This document shows, piece by piece, positions 12,101 to 21,324 of a stretch of DNA of 50,305 bases. The stretch is taken from NCBI GenBank assembly GCA_902520495.1, contig CABYNW010000006.1:1-50305 (forward strand). Direction: 5' to 3'. Below the pieces are notes generated by a model. It did not search any database. It was not told the origin of the DNA and saw nothing but the letters and a program-made list of their open reading frames with translations. Origin of the DNA: an uncultured SAR86 cluster bacterium (GTDB lineage Bacteria > Pseudomonadota > Gammaproteobacteria > Magnimaribacterales > D2472). Position numbers and translations under genes: made by a program. Each line of letters starts with the position of its first letter. Within the stretch, counting starts at the first letter, position 1.

Positions 12101-12655
12101 ATGAAAAATAATATCAGAATAACTGGAGGGAAACTTAAAGGTAACAAAATTTCTTTTGACTTTAAGAGCTCTCTTAGACCAACATCAAGCAAATTAAGAG
12201 AAGTCTTATTTAATTGGCTACAATTTGAAATACAAGATTATCAATGTCTAGACTTATTTGCTGGAACAGGTGCTCTTGGTATTGAAGCTATATCAAGAGG
12301 TGCTGAAAAAACAGTTTTCATTGAATCAAACAAAAAAAACTATATAGCACTCAAGAAATCTATCTCAGAACTTAATTTAAATACTCAATCTATGGTGCTA
12401 TTTAAAAATGGTATAGCTTGGATAAAAGAGAATGACCTATCTGTTTTTGATTTGATTTTTCTTGATCCCCCATTTGATAATAATTATGAAACAAAGGTAC
12501 TGGAAATACTTTGTAAGAATAAAGATTTAAAATCTTCATGTAAAATCTATATCGAGTTTAGTAAATTTTCTGAAATAAAATTATCTAATTCATTTGAAAT
12601 ACTAAAAGAAAAAGCAATTGGTGATGTTAAGGCGTTATTGGTGAAAATAAAATGA
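12101..12655 (+). CDS. rsmD: 16S rRNA (guanine966-N2)-methyltransferase RsmD
   Basis: SAM-dependent methylation of G966 of 16S rRNA. RITGGKLKGNKI at the N-terminus, RPTSSKLREVLFNWL, the SAM motif LDLFAGTGALGIEA (about 47-60) and the catalytic LDPPFDNNY (about 121-129) are all characteristic. Length 184 aa is normal. It overlaps hemC by 4 bp, so translation of hemC is probably coupled to it. Confidence 0.93.
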   Translation: MKNNIRITGGKLKGNKISFDFKSSLRPTSSKLREVLFNWLQFEIQDYQCLDLFAGTGALGIEAISRGAEKTVFIESNKKNYIALKKSISELNLNTQSMVLFKNGIAWIKENDLSVFDLIFLDPPFDNNYETKVLEILCKNKDLKSSCKIYIEFSKFSEIKLSNSFEILKEKAIGDVKALLVKIK

Positions 12656-13644
12656 CAATAAAAGTAGGATCAAGAAAATCGAAACTAGCACTCAAGCAAG
12701 TTGAAATTGTTATGAGGCATTTAGAAATAGATGATTATGAGGTTGTTAAATTTTCTACCGAAGGTGATAAGAAGAGTGAAATGGGTTATACGCAATTTGA
12801 TAAACTAAATTTTGTAGAAGATATTGAGAATAAATTACTTTCAAAAGATATTGATATTGCAGTTCATTCAGCAAAAGATATGCCAGCTGAACTTAATCTT
12901 AATCTTGATAATTATTTTATAAGCGATCACAAGGATGGTGGATATGAAGATTTAGAAATAATGAATAAAGATATTCTAATTTTTAGAAGCGACATAGAGC
13001 CAGTCTTTAAAAAAGATATGAGACTTGGCACATCTAGCCTAAGAAGACAAATGCAAGCTAAATTTGAATTGGGTGCAAAAAATATCGGCAATCTTAATGG
13101 AAATATTGATACCAGAATAGATAAATTAGAAGGTGGTGAATTTGATTGTATTATTCTTGCATACGCTGGATGTAGTAGGCTGGACTTTATAGAAAGCAGG
13201 GATGATTATTGTGACTTTGGTAAAATAAATGCGATACCACTATACGATCATTTAACTCCAACTGGTCAAGGTATGCTTTGCATGCAAAAAAATAAAGACT
13301 TTATGTTGCCGGATTCAGAATGGTTAGAAGCTACATTAAACACAGCTGTTACCTCGGCTTCAGATATAAATCTAAGTAATATTAGTTTAACAAATAGATT
13401 TCTTAAAGAAATAGGTGCTGATTGTCATTCTTCATTAGCTGTTTCTGCTATTGGTGAACTTTCTGAAAATTTCAACTATTCAGAAATTAATTGCATCATA
13501 TATGGAAAAAGTAGAAGTTATTTTCTGCATGCTAAGGGAAATAAAGGTGAGGATGGGCATAAAGGTGAGGATCAAGTTTTACAAGATGTCTTAAAAGAAT
13601 TTTATAATGTGGGGGGGGAGGATCTGTTAAATGAACATAATTGA
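12652..13644 (+). CDS. hemC: Hydroxymethylbilane synthase (porphobilinogen deaminase)
   Basis: Polymerises four porphobilinogens to hydroxymethylbilane in heme synthesis. Family motifs: VGSRKSKLALKQ at the start, HSAKDMPAEL (with the catalytic Asp), LGTSSLRRQMQ and NGNIDTRIDKLE. The dipyrromethane-bearing Cys is most likely the one in IGADCHSSLAVSA. Its surroundings (usually GGCxxP) and the usual GQGALAIE (here GQGMLCMQ) have diverged. The C-terminal part holds a six-residue in-frame repeat NKGEDG/HKGEDQ from an 18-bp tandem duplication (13541-13572). It overlaps rsmD by 4 bp and hemD by 14 bp. Confidence 0.92.
   Translation: MTIKVGSRKSKLALKQVEIVMRHLEIDDYEVVKFSTEGDKKSEMGYTQFDKLNFVEDIENKLLSKDIDIAVHSAKDMPAELNLNLDNYFISDHKDGGYEDLEIMNKDILIFRSDIEPVFKKDMRLGTSSLRRQMQAKFELGAKNIGNLNGNIDTRIDKLEGGEFDCIILAYAGCSRLDFIESRDDYCDFGKINAIPLYDHLTPTGQGMLCMQKNKDFMLPDSEWLEATLNTAVTSASDINLSNISLTNRFLKEIGADCHSSLAVSAIGELSENFNYSEINCIIYGKSRSYFLHAKGNKGEDGHKGEDQVLQDVLKEFYNVGGEDLLNEHN
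13611..13621 (+). promoter_or_regulatory. Poly-G tract serving as hemD ribosome-binding site
   Basis: Eight consecutive Gs followed by AGG lie inside the hemC 3' end. The GGAGG at 13617-13621 is 9 bases before the hemD ATG. In so AT-rich a sequence this long G run stands out. It is part of hemC codons (Val-Gly-Gly-Glu), so a length change would shift the last residues of hemC. Confidence 0.6.
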
Positions 13645-14284
13645 TACCAGAGCTTCCGATTTCCAGATATATTCAAAAGAAAGCTCTATTAAAAACATAC
13701 CATTATACAAATTCAAGACCATTGAATATAAATTATTATCAGAGGACTATACCGATATAGTTTTTCAAAGCATTGCTGCTGTTAAATTCTTTCAACATCA
13801 TCATATATTAAATAAAAATAATATTTACTCTATGGGGAGAGCTACATACCAATCCTTATTAGAAAAAGGTTTTGAATCTACAAATCCTGAAATTCCAGGA
13901 TCAGCTGGGCTTATTAAAGTTATTGAAAATAGAATTAAGTCAGGAAAGTTTCTCATAGTTAAAGGCAGAGATGGGTTAGATGAGATATTCAACTATCTTA
14001 AGAATAAGAAAGTTGAGGCTGACCAAGTCTGTTGCTATAAAAGAATAAAATTTGATAATTATGATGATCTCAAGGAGGATTATTTTTTAGCAGATGCAAT
14101 AATTTTTCCAAGCACATTGGCTGTTAAGATATTTTTTAAAGAAATTTATTTAAATGAAACTAAAGCTAAGTTCTTTGGTATATCCAATAGAATTGTTGCG
14201 TCCATTGAAAATTTAGGTTTTGAGGGAGTATTAATAGATTATTTTTCAAATGATATTGCAAAAGAAATTAAAAATTCTATTTAG
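13631..14284 (+). CDS. hemD: Uroporphyrinogen-III synthase
   Basis: Cyclises hydroxymethylbilane with D-ring inversion to uroporphyrinogen III. The family is poorly conserved; support comes from the fixed position right after hemC, the length (217 aa), and stretches such as [26 protein letters not shown] and [16 protein letters not shown] that match the two-domain Rossmann-like fold. The start ATG at 13631 is preceded by a strong GGAGG site within hemC. It is convergent with rho, overlapping by 8 bp. Confidence 0.88.
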   Translation: MNIIDTRASDFQIYSKESSIKNIPLYKFKTIEYKLLSEDYTDIVFQSIAAVKFFQHHHILNKNNIYSMGRATYQSLLEKGFESTNPEIPGSAGLIKVIENRIKSGKFLIVKGRDGLDEIFNYLKNKKVEADQVCCYKRIKFDNYDDLKEDYFLADAIIFPSTLAVKIFFKEIYLNETKAKFFGISNRIVASIENLGFEGVLIDYFSNDIAKEIKNSI

Positions 14285-15554
14285 ATTTCTTCCCGCTTCC
14301 GTTTTTCATTGAGCTGAAAAACTCATCATTAGTCTTAAAGGTTTTAATTCTGTCAATGAGGAATTGAATTGCTTGAGCATCTTCCATCTCATCAAGAATT
14401 TTTCTTAACACCCACATTCTTTGCAGCTCTTCATCAGTAGTAAGCAGATCTTCTCTTCGAGTTCCTGATCTTCTTATATTTATCGCCGGATAGATTCTTT
14501 TTTCAGCGATTTTTCTTTCAAGATGAATTTCCATATTACCTGTGCCCTTGAATTCTTCATAAATCACTTCATCCATTTTAGAACCAGTCTCAACTAAAGC
14601 AGTAGCAAGAATAGTTAAGCTTCCGCCCTCTTCTAAATTTCTAGCTGCTCCAAAGAATCTCTTTGGTCTTTCAAGAGCATTTGAATCTACACCACCGCTT
14701 AGGATTTTTCCTGAGGCAGGTTGAACGGAGTTATAAGCTCTTCCTAATCGAGTTATTGAATCTAATAAAATAACAACATCTTTTTTATGCTCTACTAACC
14801 TTTTAGCTTTTTCTATAACCATATTCGCAACTTGCACATGTCGTGTTGGAGGTTCATCAAATGTACTTGCTACAACCTCTCCTTTAACAGTTCTAGACAT
14901 ATCTGTAACTTCTTCAGGCCTTTCATCTATCAAAAGAACAATTAGCTCAACTTCTGGATTATTACTTTTTATTGAATGCGCAATACTTTGTAGCATTAAA
15001 GTCTTACCTGCTTTAGGTGGAGATACAATCAAACCTCTTTGGCCTTTCCCTATTGGTGCAATTAAATCAATTATTCGTGATGATAGATCTTCATTTGAAC
15101 CACTACCTTGCTCCAGCATTAATCTTTCATTTGGAAATAAAGGTGTTAAGTTTTCAAAAAGAATTTTATTTTTTGTTTTTGCTGGCTCTTCACCGTTGAT
15201 AGTATCAACCTGAATAAGGGCGAAATACCTTTCTTTGTCTTTTGGAGTTCTTATTTTACCTGCAACAGAATCACCTTTTCTTAGACCAAACTTTCTAATT
15301 TGACTTGGTGATACATAAATATCATCTTCACCTGCACAATAAGACCCTTGAGGTGATCTCAAAAAACCAAAACCATCATTAAGTATTTCTAAAACACCGC
15401 CGCCAAAGATATCTATTCCTTCAGAAGCCTTATGTTTAAATATACGAAAAATTATTTCTTGTTTTTTTAATCTTCCAAGATCTTCTAGACCAAGCTCAGT
15501 TGCGATTTCAACTAGCTCGCTTATCGGTTTATCTTTAACTTCACTAAGATTCAT
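14277..15554 (-). CDS. rho: Transcription termination factor Rho
   Basis: Hexameric RNA helicase that terminates transcription. N-terminal Rho_N helices (about 8-45), the cold-shock-like RNA-binding domain with [10 protein letters not shown], the P-loop [10 protein letters not shown], Walker [14 protein letters not shown] and the Q/R-loop region [16 protein letters not shown] are all present. Length 425 aa is close to the 419 aa of E. coli, so there is no large insertion. It has its own predicted promoter and is downstream of trxA. Confidence 0.98.
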   Translation of the reverse strand: MNLSEVKDKPISELVEIATELGLEDLGRLKKQEIIFRIFKHKASEGIDIFGGGVLEILNDGFGFLRSPQGSYCAGEDDIYVSPSQIRKFGLRKGDSVAGKIRTPKDKERYFALIQVDTINGEEPAKTKNKILFENLTPLFPNERLMLEQGSGSNEDLSSRIIDLIAPIGKGQRGLIVSPPKAGKTLMLQSIAHSIKSNNPEVELIVLLIDERPEEVTDMSRTVKGEVVASTFDEPPTRHVQVANMVIEKAKRLVEHKKDVVILLDSITRLGRAYNSVQPASGKILSGGVDSNALERPKRFFGAARNLEEGGSLTILATALVETGSKMDEVIYEEFKGTGNMEIHLERKIAEKRIYPAINIRRSGTRREDLLTTDEELQRMWVLRKILDEMEDAQAIQFLIDRIKTFKTNDEFFSSMKNGSGKKSK

Positions 15555-15622
15555 AAAATAATTCCGTTTTGTTTAATTAGAAAAGATTGTAACTGGTAGG
15601 TTTTTTTTACTCTGGAAGCAAA

Positions 15623-15651
15623 ATGATAACTCTCTTTTTTAAAAGATGCAA
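15623..15651 (-). promoter_or_regulatory. Predicted sigma-70 promoter of rho
   Basis: Minus strand: TTGCAT (15646-15651), 17-base spacer, TATCAT (15623-15628). This matches 4/6 and 5/6 of the consensus boxes and leaves a leader of about 60 nt before the rho start. The long leader would suit the autogenous control known for rho in other bacteria. Confidence 0.55.
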
Positions 15652-15666
15652 AGTTATATATAAAAA

Positions 15667-15993
15667 TTAAACCTTAGATCTTATAAATTCATCAAGTTGC
15701 TGTTTAGTTAATGCGCCTATTTCCGTCCCTATGTTCTCCGCATTTGAAAAAATCATTAATGTTGGAATTGATCTAATGCCATATTCTGCTGCAGTATCTC
15801 TATTAGAATCAATATCCATTTTACATACTTTAATCTTGTCTTTAAATTCTTCTGCAGCCTCTTCGACAAGAGGAGCTAGTTGTTTGCAAGGTCCACACCA
15901 TTCTGCCCAAAAGTCTACCAAAACTGGTACTTCAGAATTAATGACCTCGTTTACAAAATCTTCTTTATTTTGAACTTCTACAACATTACTCAT
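15667..15993 (-). CDS. trxA: Thioredoxin
   Basis: Cytoplasmic dithiol reductase. 108 aa with the active site WAEWCGPCK (Cys 33 and 36), the buried Asp in VDFWAEW and the cis-Pro loop IRSIPTLMIF. No signal peptide. It is the last gene of the esterase-ABC-ilvD-hemB-trxA unit, its start overlapping the hemB stop by 4 bp. Many gammaproteobacteria likewise have trxA upstream of rho. Confidence 0.97.
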   Translation of the reverse strand: MSNVVEVQNKEDFVNEVINSEVPVLVDFWAEWCGPCKQLAPLVEEAAEEFKDKIKVCKMDIDSNRDTAAEYGIRSIPTLMIFSNAENIGTEIGALTKQQLDEFIRSKV

Positions 15994-16988
15994 ATTTTTT
16001 TCATCTCCTTGGATATTTCTTTAGCAGCGTATGAAAGAATAGCGTCTGCTCCTGCTCTTTTAATACTAATTATGGATTCTAGCATAACCCCTGTATCAAG
16101 CCAGCCTTCATTAATCGCAAGTTTAAGCATGCTGTACTCTCCACTTACTTGATATGCAAAAGTTGGTATCCTAAAATTTTCTTTTATTGCATGAATAATA
16201 TCTAAATATGGCATTGCAGGTTTAATCATAACGATATCAGCTCCTTCATTTATATCCATAGCAACTTCGTGAAGAGCTTCTTCTTTGTTTTTTGCAGACA
16301 TCTGATAAGAAGACTTTGATGATTTTCCTAGATTTGATGATGACCCTACTGCATCTCTAAATGGGCCATAAAATTTAGAATTGTATTTAGCAGCATAGGA
16401 TAACAAAATTGTATCTTTATGATCATTGTCTTCAAGAGCTTTTCTTATCAAACCAATCCTTCCATCCATCATGTCAGATGGGGCGATAATATCCGCACCT
16501 GCGCCAGCCAAAATCAAAGATTGATCTATTAATATTTTAATAGTCTCATCATTATCAACCTCATCATTAATGACAACTCCATCGTGGCCATGATCAGTAT
16601 ATGGATCAAGTGCAACATCTGCTATGAGAACAATATCAGGGAATTGTTTCTTGATTGTCTTAATAGAATTTGAAATGAAATTATTACTATTCACAGCCTG
16701 GCTACCTTTGCTATCTTTATTTATCGAATCTATTACAGGGAAAACTGCTATTGAGTTTATTCCTGAATTTTTAATATCTTCAATTTCTTTTATAGCATTA
16801 TCAATTCCATGTCTAAAAATGTTAGGCATTGAATCAATTGCTTCTGAACCATCAAAATTCTCTTTAATAAAGACAGGTTGAATTAAATCATTTGAGCTTA
16901 AATTTGTTTCGGATACCAGATCTATTAAACTACTATTTCTTCTCAACCTTCTTAGTCTTGTATTGGGAAATTTTCTATCAATAAACAT
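15990..16988 (-). CDS. hemB: Delta-aminolevulinic acid dehydratase (porphobilinogen synthase)
   Basis: Condenses two 5-aminolevulinates to porphobilinogen. The Schiff-base lysines are expected at K201 (SYAAKYNSKFYGPFRDA) and K256 (MIKPAMPYLDII). The metal region reads DVALDPYTDHGHDG (124-137): the Cys ligands of the zinc type are replaced by Ala/Asp, as in the magnesium-dependent branch. Length 332 aa is normal. The start is 1 bp after the ilvD stop and the end overlaps trxA. Confidence 0.97.
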   Translation of the reverse strand: MFIDRKFPNTRLRRLRRNSSLIDLVSETNLSSNDLIQPVFIKENFDGSEAIDSMPNIFRHGIDNAIKEIEDIKNSGINSIAVFPVIDSINKDSKGSQAVNSNNFISNSIKTIKKQFPDIVLIADVALDPYTDHGHDGVVINDEVDNDETIKILIDQSLILAGAGADIIAPSDMMDGRIGLIRKALEDNDHKDTILLSYAAKYNSKFYGPFRDAVGSSSNLGKSSKSSYQMSAKNKEEALHEVAMDINEGADIVMIKPAMPYLDIIHAIKENFRIPTFAYQVSGEYSMLKLAINEGWLDTGVMLESIISIKRAGADAILSYAAKEISKEMKKI

Positions 16989-16989
16989 T

Positions 16990-18648
16990 TTAATCAGTTA
17001 TTGCTCCTAAGCTTGCTGATTGCACACTTTTTGCATACTTAGATAAAACTCCTTTTTCAGGAATCTTTGTAGGATTACTCCAATTTGATTTTCTTTTTTC
17101 TATTTCACCTTCATCAACTTTTAAAGTTAGTTGGTTGATATTTGCATCAATTAATATGCTGTCTCCATTTTCAATTAATGCAATAAGGCCACCATCTGCA
17201 GCTTCAGGAGAAATATGTCCAACAACAAATCCATGGGTTCCTCCAGAAAATCTACCATCAGTAATGAAAGCAACCTTATCACCTAGTCCAAGTCCCATAA
17301 TTGCAGAAGTTGGTTTCAGCATTTCTCTCATACCAGGGCCGCCTTTTGGTCCCTCATATCTTATTACTACAACATCACCTTCATTGATTTGATTGTTTAG
17401 TATTGCATCCACGCCTTCTTCTTCAGAATTGAAAACCTTGGCTTTACCTTCAAAAGAAACTCCCTCTTTTCCAGTAATTTTTGCAACTGCACCATCTTTT
17501 GCTAGATTGCCATATAGGATTCTTAGATGACTGTCTTTCTTAATAGGGTTCTCAAAATCTTTTATAATTTCATTATTTGGATAGGAGGGAATATCTACCA
17601 GATTCTCTCTTAAAGTGTTGCCCGTTACCGTTATGCAATCACCATTAAGTAACTCTTTTTCTAGTAAAGTTTTCATTAAAGGTTGAATTCCTCCCGACGC
17701 ATTAAGCTCAGACATATAATGACTTCCAAAAGGTTTGAGATCGGCTAAAACAGGTGTTCTTTTTCCAATCTCAGTGAAATCATCCAAAGAAAGCTTGACT
17801 CCAATAGAGTGCGCCATAGCCAATAAATGAAGAACTGCATTTGTTGAGCCGCCTAAAGCAATAACTATTGTAATTGCATTTTCAAAAGCTTCTTTAGTCA
17901 TGATGTCAGATGGTTTTATATCTTTATCTAATAAATGCATTATTGCAGTTCCTGCATCAATACAATCTTGATTCTTAGATGATGAAACAGCATCTTGACT
18001 GCTACTTCCTGGGAGGCTCATGCCTAATGCCTCAATTGCAGAAGCCATAGTATTGGCAGTATACATGCCTCCACATGAGCCTGGACCCTCAACAGATATT
18101 TCTTCAAAATGAATTAATTCTTCTTCATCAATAGTTCCTTTTGAAAATTCTCCGACCTTTTCTGAAACAGTAACATAGTCAGTATTCTCTTTACTTGGTT
18201 TAATAGATCCTCCATATATAAATATTGAGGGTCTATTTAGCCTTGCCATCCCTATGAGGCAACCAGGCATATTTTTATCACAACCGCCTATAGTGATTAG
18301 TCCATCATAACCAAGACAACCAACGACAGTTTCAATTGAGTCTGCAATAACTTCTCTAGAGACTAGTGAATACTTCATGCCTTGTGTGCCCATTGAAATA
18401 CCATCTGAGACAGTAATAGTATTAAATAAAACTCCTTTTCCGCCAGAGGAATTAACTGAATCTTCAACAACTTCTGAAAGTTTATTTAAATGCATATTGC
18501 ACGGAGTTACTTTAGCGCCCGTTGAAGCAACACCTACAAGAGGCTTTGAGAAATCTTCTGTTGTAAAGCCAACACCTCGAAGCATGGAACGAGATGCAGC
18601 TTGATTTGGTCCATCAATTAGATCTTTGGAGTATTTTCTTGAACTCAT
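16990..18648 (-). CDS. ilvD: Dihydroxy-acid dehydratase
   Basis: Iron-sulfur dehydratase of the IlvD/Edd family that makes the 2-keto acids of valine and isoleucine. Cluster cysteines are seen in TPCNMHLN, GGCDKNMPGC and GPGSCGGMYTANTM; the late motif IMGLGLGDKVAFITDGRFSG is also typical. At 552 aa it is the shorter form (E. coli has 616). It completes the pathway begun by ilvB-ilvH-ilvC 12 kb away. It lies 16 bp after the ABC ATPase gene. Confidence 0.97.
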   Translation of the reverse strand: MSSRKYSKDLIDGPNQAASRSMLRGVGFTTEDFSKPLVGVASTGAKVTPCNMHLNKLSEVVEDSVNSSGGKGVLFNTITVSDGISMGTQGMKYSLVSREVIADSIETVVGCLGYDGLITIGGCDKNMPGCLIGMARLNRPSIFIYGGSIKPSKENTDYVTVSEKVGEFSKGTIDEEELIHFEEISVEGPGSCGGMYTANTMASAIEALGMSLPGSSSQDAVSSSKNQDCIDAGTAIMHLLDKDIKPSDIMTKEAFENAITIVIALGGSTNAVLHLLAMAHSIGVKLSLDDFTEIGKRTPVLADLKPFGSHYMSELNASGGIQPLMKTLLEKELLNGDCITVTGNTLRENLVDIPSYPNNEIIKDFENPIKKDSHLRILYGNLAKDGAVAKITGKEGVSFEGKAKVFNSEEEGVDAILNNQINEGDVVVIRYEGPKGGPGMREMLKPTSAIMGLGLGDKVAFITDGRFSGGTHGFVVGHISPEAADGGLIALIENGDSILIDANINQLTLKVDEGEIEKRKSNWSNPTKIPEKGVLSKYAKSVQSASLGAITD

Positions 18649-18664
18649 TTCTTAAAACATTTTT

Positions 18665-20251
18665 TCAATCGGATGCGTATCTTAACGCAGCTGAAAGTAA
18701 TTTTTTAGTATATTTTTCTTTTGGGTAATCAAAAACCTCATTTGAAAGACCAGATTCTACTATTTTCCCATCTTTCATAACAAAAATATAATCTGACATA
18801 GACCTAATAACTTTTAAATCATGGCTGATAAAGAGATAGGTTAATTTATATTCGTCCTGAATATCTTTTAATAAGTTTATTACCTGTATCTGTATTGATC
18901 GATCAAGTGCCGAAGTTGGTTCATCTAAAATCATAAAAGCAGGATTCATTATTAATGATCTGGCTATTGCAATTCTTTGTCTTTGTCCACCAGAAAATTC
19001 ATGCGGGTATTTATTTTTTGCATTAAGATCAATGCCAACATCTGTAAGAACTTTATCGATCCTTTTCTGTGTTTCCGTTTTTGATAATTTAAAATGCACT
19101 CCTAAACCCTCTCCAACAATTTCTCCAACTGTCATTCTTGGTGATAATGAACCATAGGGATCTTGAAAAACTATTTGTATATGTTTTTTAATTTCTTTTG
19201 ATGAGTCTTTAATTTGTTTTCCATTAAAACTAATTTCTCCTTCGAAATTAGTAAGATTTGCTATTGCTTTCCCTAATGTTGACTTGCCAGATCCTGATTC
19301 ACCTACCAGACCTATAGTTGTATTCTTATATATCTTTAAAGAGGTATCTTTTACTGCGTGGAACCTATTTTTCTTTAAAAAATTAAAACTTGGCATATCG
19401 TAATAAACATTTAGATTATTTATCTCAATAAGCGAATCCTCATTATTATTGATATCTAATTTTGGCTGAGGCTCGGCGCTTAATAATTTTTGAGTATAGG
19501 TGTGTTGAGGGTTTTCAAAAACATTTTCAGTATTTCCAGCCTCAACTATCTTCCCATTTTGCATTACGCAAACCTGATCTGAAAACTCTTTAACCAAACC
19601 TAAATCATGTGTAATAAATAAAATAGACATTCCTAAATCTTTTTTTAATTTTGACATAAGATCAAGTATTTGGGCTTGTATAGTTACATCTAATGCTGTT
19701 GTAGGTTCATCTGCGATTAATAGTTTTGGTTTATTTACCAAGGCCATTGCTATCATTATTCTTTGTCTTTGGCCTCCCGATAACTCATGAGGATATGAAT
19801 TAAATCTTCTTATTACATCATCAATTTCAACCAATTTCATTAGCTCGATTGCTTCATCTTTAGCTTCTTTTTTTGAAGAATTTGTATGTAAAAGAACTGA
19901 TTCAGTTATTTGATCGCCAACCCTATGATATGGATTCAGCGAAGTCATTGGTTCCTGAAAAACCATTGAAATTATATTGCCTCTTATTGATAGAAGTTCA
20001 TTCTTTGAGGCATTAATAATTTGTTTTTCGTTAAATTTGATAGATGAATGTTTCGAGTATGTTGCTTGTGGAATTGGCAAAAGTTGCATGATCGACATTG
20101 CTGTGACTGATTTACCAGAACCTGATTCTCCTACCAGTGCTAAAGTTTTATTAGTTTTAATATCAAAACTAATATCATCTACAGCTCTAAAAAAGCCATC
20201 CCTAACTTTGAAATTGATGCTTAAATTTCGCACTTCAACAATATTTTTCAT
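18665..20251 (-). CDS. Fused dual-domain peptide-type ABC transporter ATPase (YejF/DppDF-like)
   Basis: Two complete ATPase domains in one 528-aa chain. Each has a Walker A GESGSGKS, a GGQRQRI signature, and a Walker B (LLIADEPTTALD and MILDEPTSALD). The second part of each domain resembles the oligopeptide-binding C-terminal region, for example HTYTQKLLSAEPQP. The closest pattern I know is YejF, the ATPase of an oligopeptide/microcin C importer. No permease or binding-protein gene is nearby, so its partners must be encoded elsewhere. Its start overlaps the esterase gene by 4 bp and it is followed by ilvD. Confidence 0.9.
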   Translation of the reverse strand: MKNIVEVRNLSINFKVRDGFFRAVDDISFDIKTNKTLALVGESGSGKSVTAMSIMQLLPIPQATYSKHSSIKFNEKQIINASKNELLSIRGNIISMVFQEPMTSLNPYHRVGDQITESVLLHTNSSKKEAKDEAIELMKLVEIDDVIRRFNSYPHELSGGQRQRIMIAMALVNKPKLLIADEPTTALDVTIQAQILDLMSKLKKDLGMSILFITHDLGLVKEFSDQVCVMQNGKIVEAGNTENVFENPQHTYTQKLLSAEPQPKLDINNNEDSLIEINNLNVYYDMPSFNFLKKNRFHAVKDTSLKIYKNTTIGLVGESGSGKSTLGKAIANLTNFEGEISFNGKQIKDSSKEIKKHIQIVFQDPYGSLSPRMTVGEIVGEGLGVHFKLSKTETQKRIDKVLTDVGIDLNAKNKYPHEFSGGQRQRIAIARSLIMNPAFMILDEPTSALDRSIQIQVINLLKDIQDEYKLTYLFISHDLKVIRSMSDYIFVMKDGKIVESGLSNEVFDYPKEKYTKKLLSAALRYASD

Positions 20252-21264
20252 AGTATTTTTTTATATTCTGATAAAAAATCATTTACTGCTTTTTTTGCAG
20301 CTTTCAACCGAGTCATTGATGCAAAACCATGAAACAATGATGGGTAATGTAATTGTTTCACAGAAGTACCACTTTCATAAAGTAAAAAAGCATAATTTTC
20401 AGCTTCATCAGATAAAGGATCAAAACCAGCTGTAACTATAATTGTTTCTGGTAATTTTACTGATTTTTTGTGTAGCAATAAATTGAAGGTGTTCATTAAT
20501 TCATCTTTTTTGTTAGATTGAAATTTTTTCCAAAACCAATGCATTGCTTTTTTTGTTAGCAAATAATCCTCTTTAAATAATTCATGTGATTCATAATCAC
20601 AACTTGGATCACACATAGGATATATCAAGAATTGACTATGAACATTTTCTTTATTTTCATTTGCTAAATGATGGGTTATTGAAGCTGCGAGGTGAGCTCC
20701 AGCACTATCACCGCATAAACTTATATTTTTAATATTTATTCCACAGCTTTCAAGCCAGTCTATTGCTTTCATTCCCTCATTTAATGCATAAGGAAATTTA
20801 TATTCTGGTGATAAAGAATAATTTAAAGAATAAATTTTTGTTCTAAGCTTTTCTGAAAAATATGCAACAGTAGGATCATGGGTTTCTACAGAATTTAATA
20901 CATATCCACCACCATGAAAAAATAGTATTACATTATCATTATCAGTTTTATAAGGAATATATTCTCTAATAAGAATGTCTTTACTTTCTCCAATCAGATG
21001 ATCTTTTCTTTTTACAACTTTTTTTGTTTTTTTTGATAAATTTAAGTTTTTTCTTTTTGTCTCTATGAGTTCTCTTATTTTTGGAAGCTCTTCATCAGAA
21101 ATCTCATGGATATCAAATTTAGGCATAAGTGATAAGAAAAATTTGGACTGAGTATCAAAAATAAATTTTCTTTTCACATCTTTATTTAAAAAAGATATTA
21201 GATTTAATAGCCATAAGGGCATTAAGAAAAAAAGATTTATTAAAAAATTTCTAATCATATTCAA
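20248..21264 (-). CDS. Alpha/beta hydrolase, hormone-sensitive-lipase-like esterase
   Basis: 338 aa. The oxyanion motif FFHGGGYV and the nucleophile elbow GDSAGAHLA are those of the family IV (HSL) esterases. The remaining triad members are probably the Asp in TAGFDPLSDEAE and the His in SLFHGFASM. A hydrophobic N-terminal segment (about 5-27) suggests membrane anchoring. It heads the minus-strand operon with the ABC ATPase. The substrate is unknown. Confidence 0.88.
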   Translation of the reverse strand: MNMIRNFLINLFFLMPLWLLNLISFLNKDVKRKFIFDTQSKFFLSLMPKFDIHEISDEELPKIRELIETKRKNLNLSKKTKKVVKRKDHLIGESKDILIREYIPYKTDNDNVILFFHGGGYVLNSVETHDPTVAYFSEKLRTKIYSLNYSLSPEYKFPYALNEGMKAIDWLESCGINIKNISLCGDSAGAHLAASITHHLANENKENVHSQFLIYPMCDPSCDYESHELFKEDYLLTKKAMHWFWKKFQSNKKDELMNTFNLLLHKKSVKLPETIIVTAGFDPLSDEAENYAFLLYESGTSVKQLHYPSLFHGFASMTRLKAAKKAVNDFLSEYKKIL

Positions 21265-21285
21265 ACAATTATAATCAAAAGTATC

Positions 21286-21309
21286 ACTTCACTTTACATT
21301 TGGTGAAGT
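21286..21309. repeat. Inverted repeat in divergent promoter region
   Basis: ACTTCAC (21286-21292) and GTGAAGT (21303-21309), separated by 10 bases, form a perfect 7-bp dyad in the 60-bp gap between the divergent esterase and DsbD-like genes. It could be an operator or an RNA hairpin. Seven base pairs is short, so chance cannot be excluded. Confidence 0.35.
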
Positions 21310-21324
21310 TTATCCTACATATTA

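Noticed and set aside
15667-16152. Overlapping plus-strand frames opposite trxA and hemB
   Set aside because: They are antisense to well-recognised genes and have no domain features.
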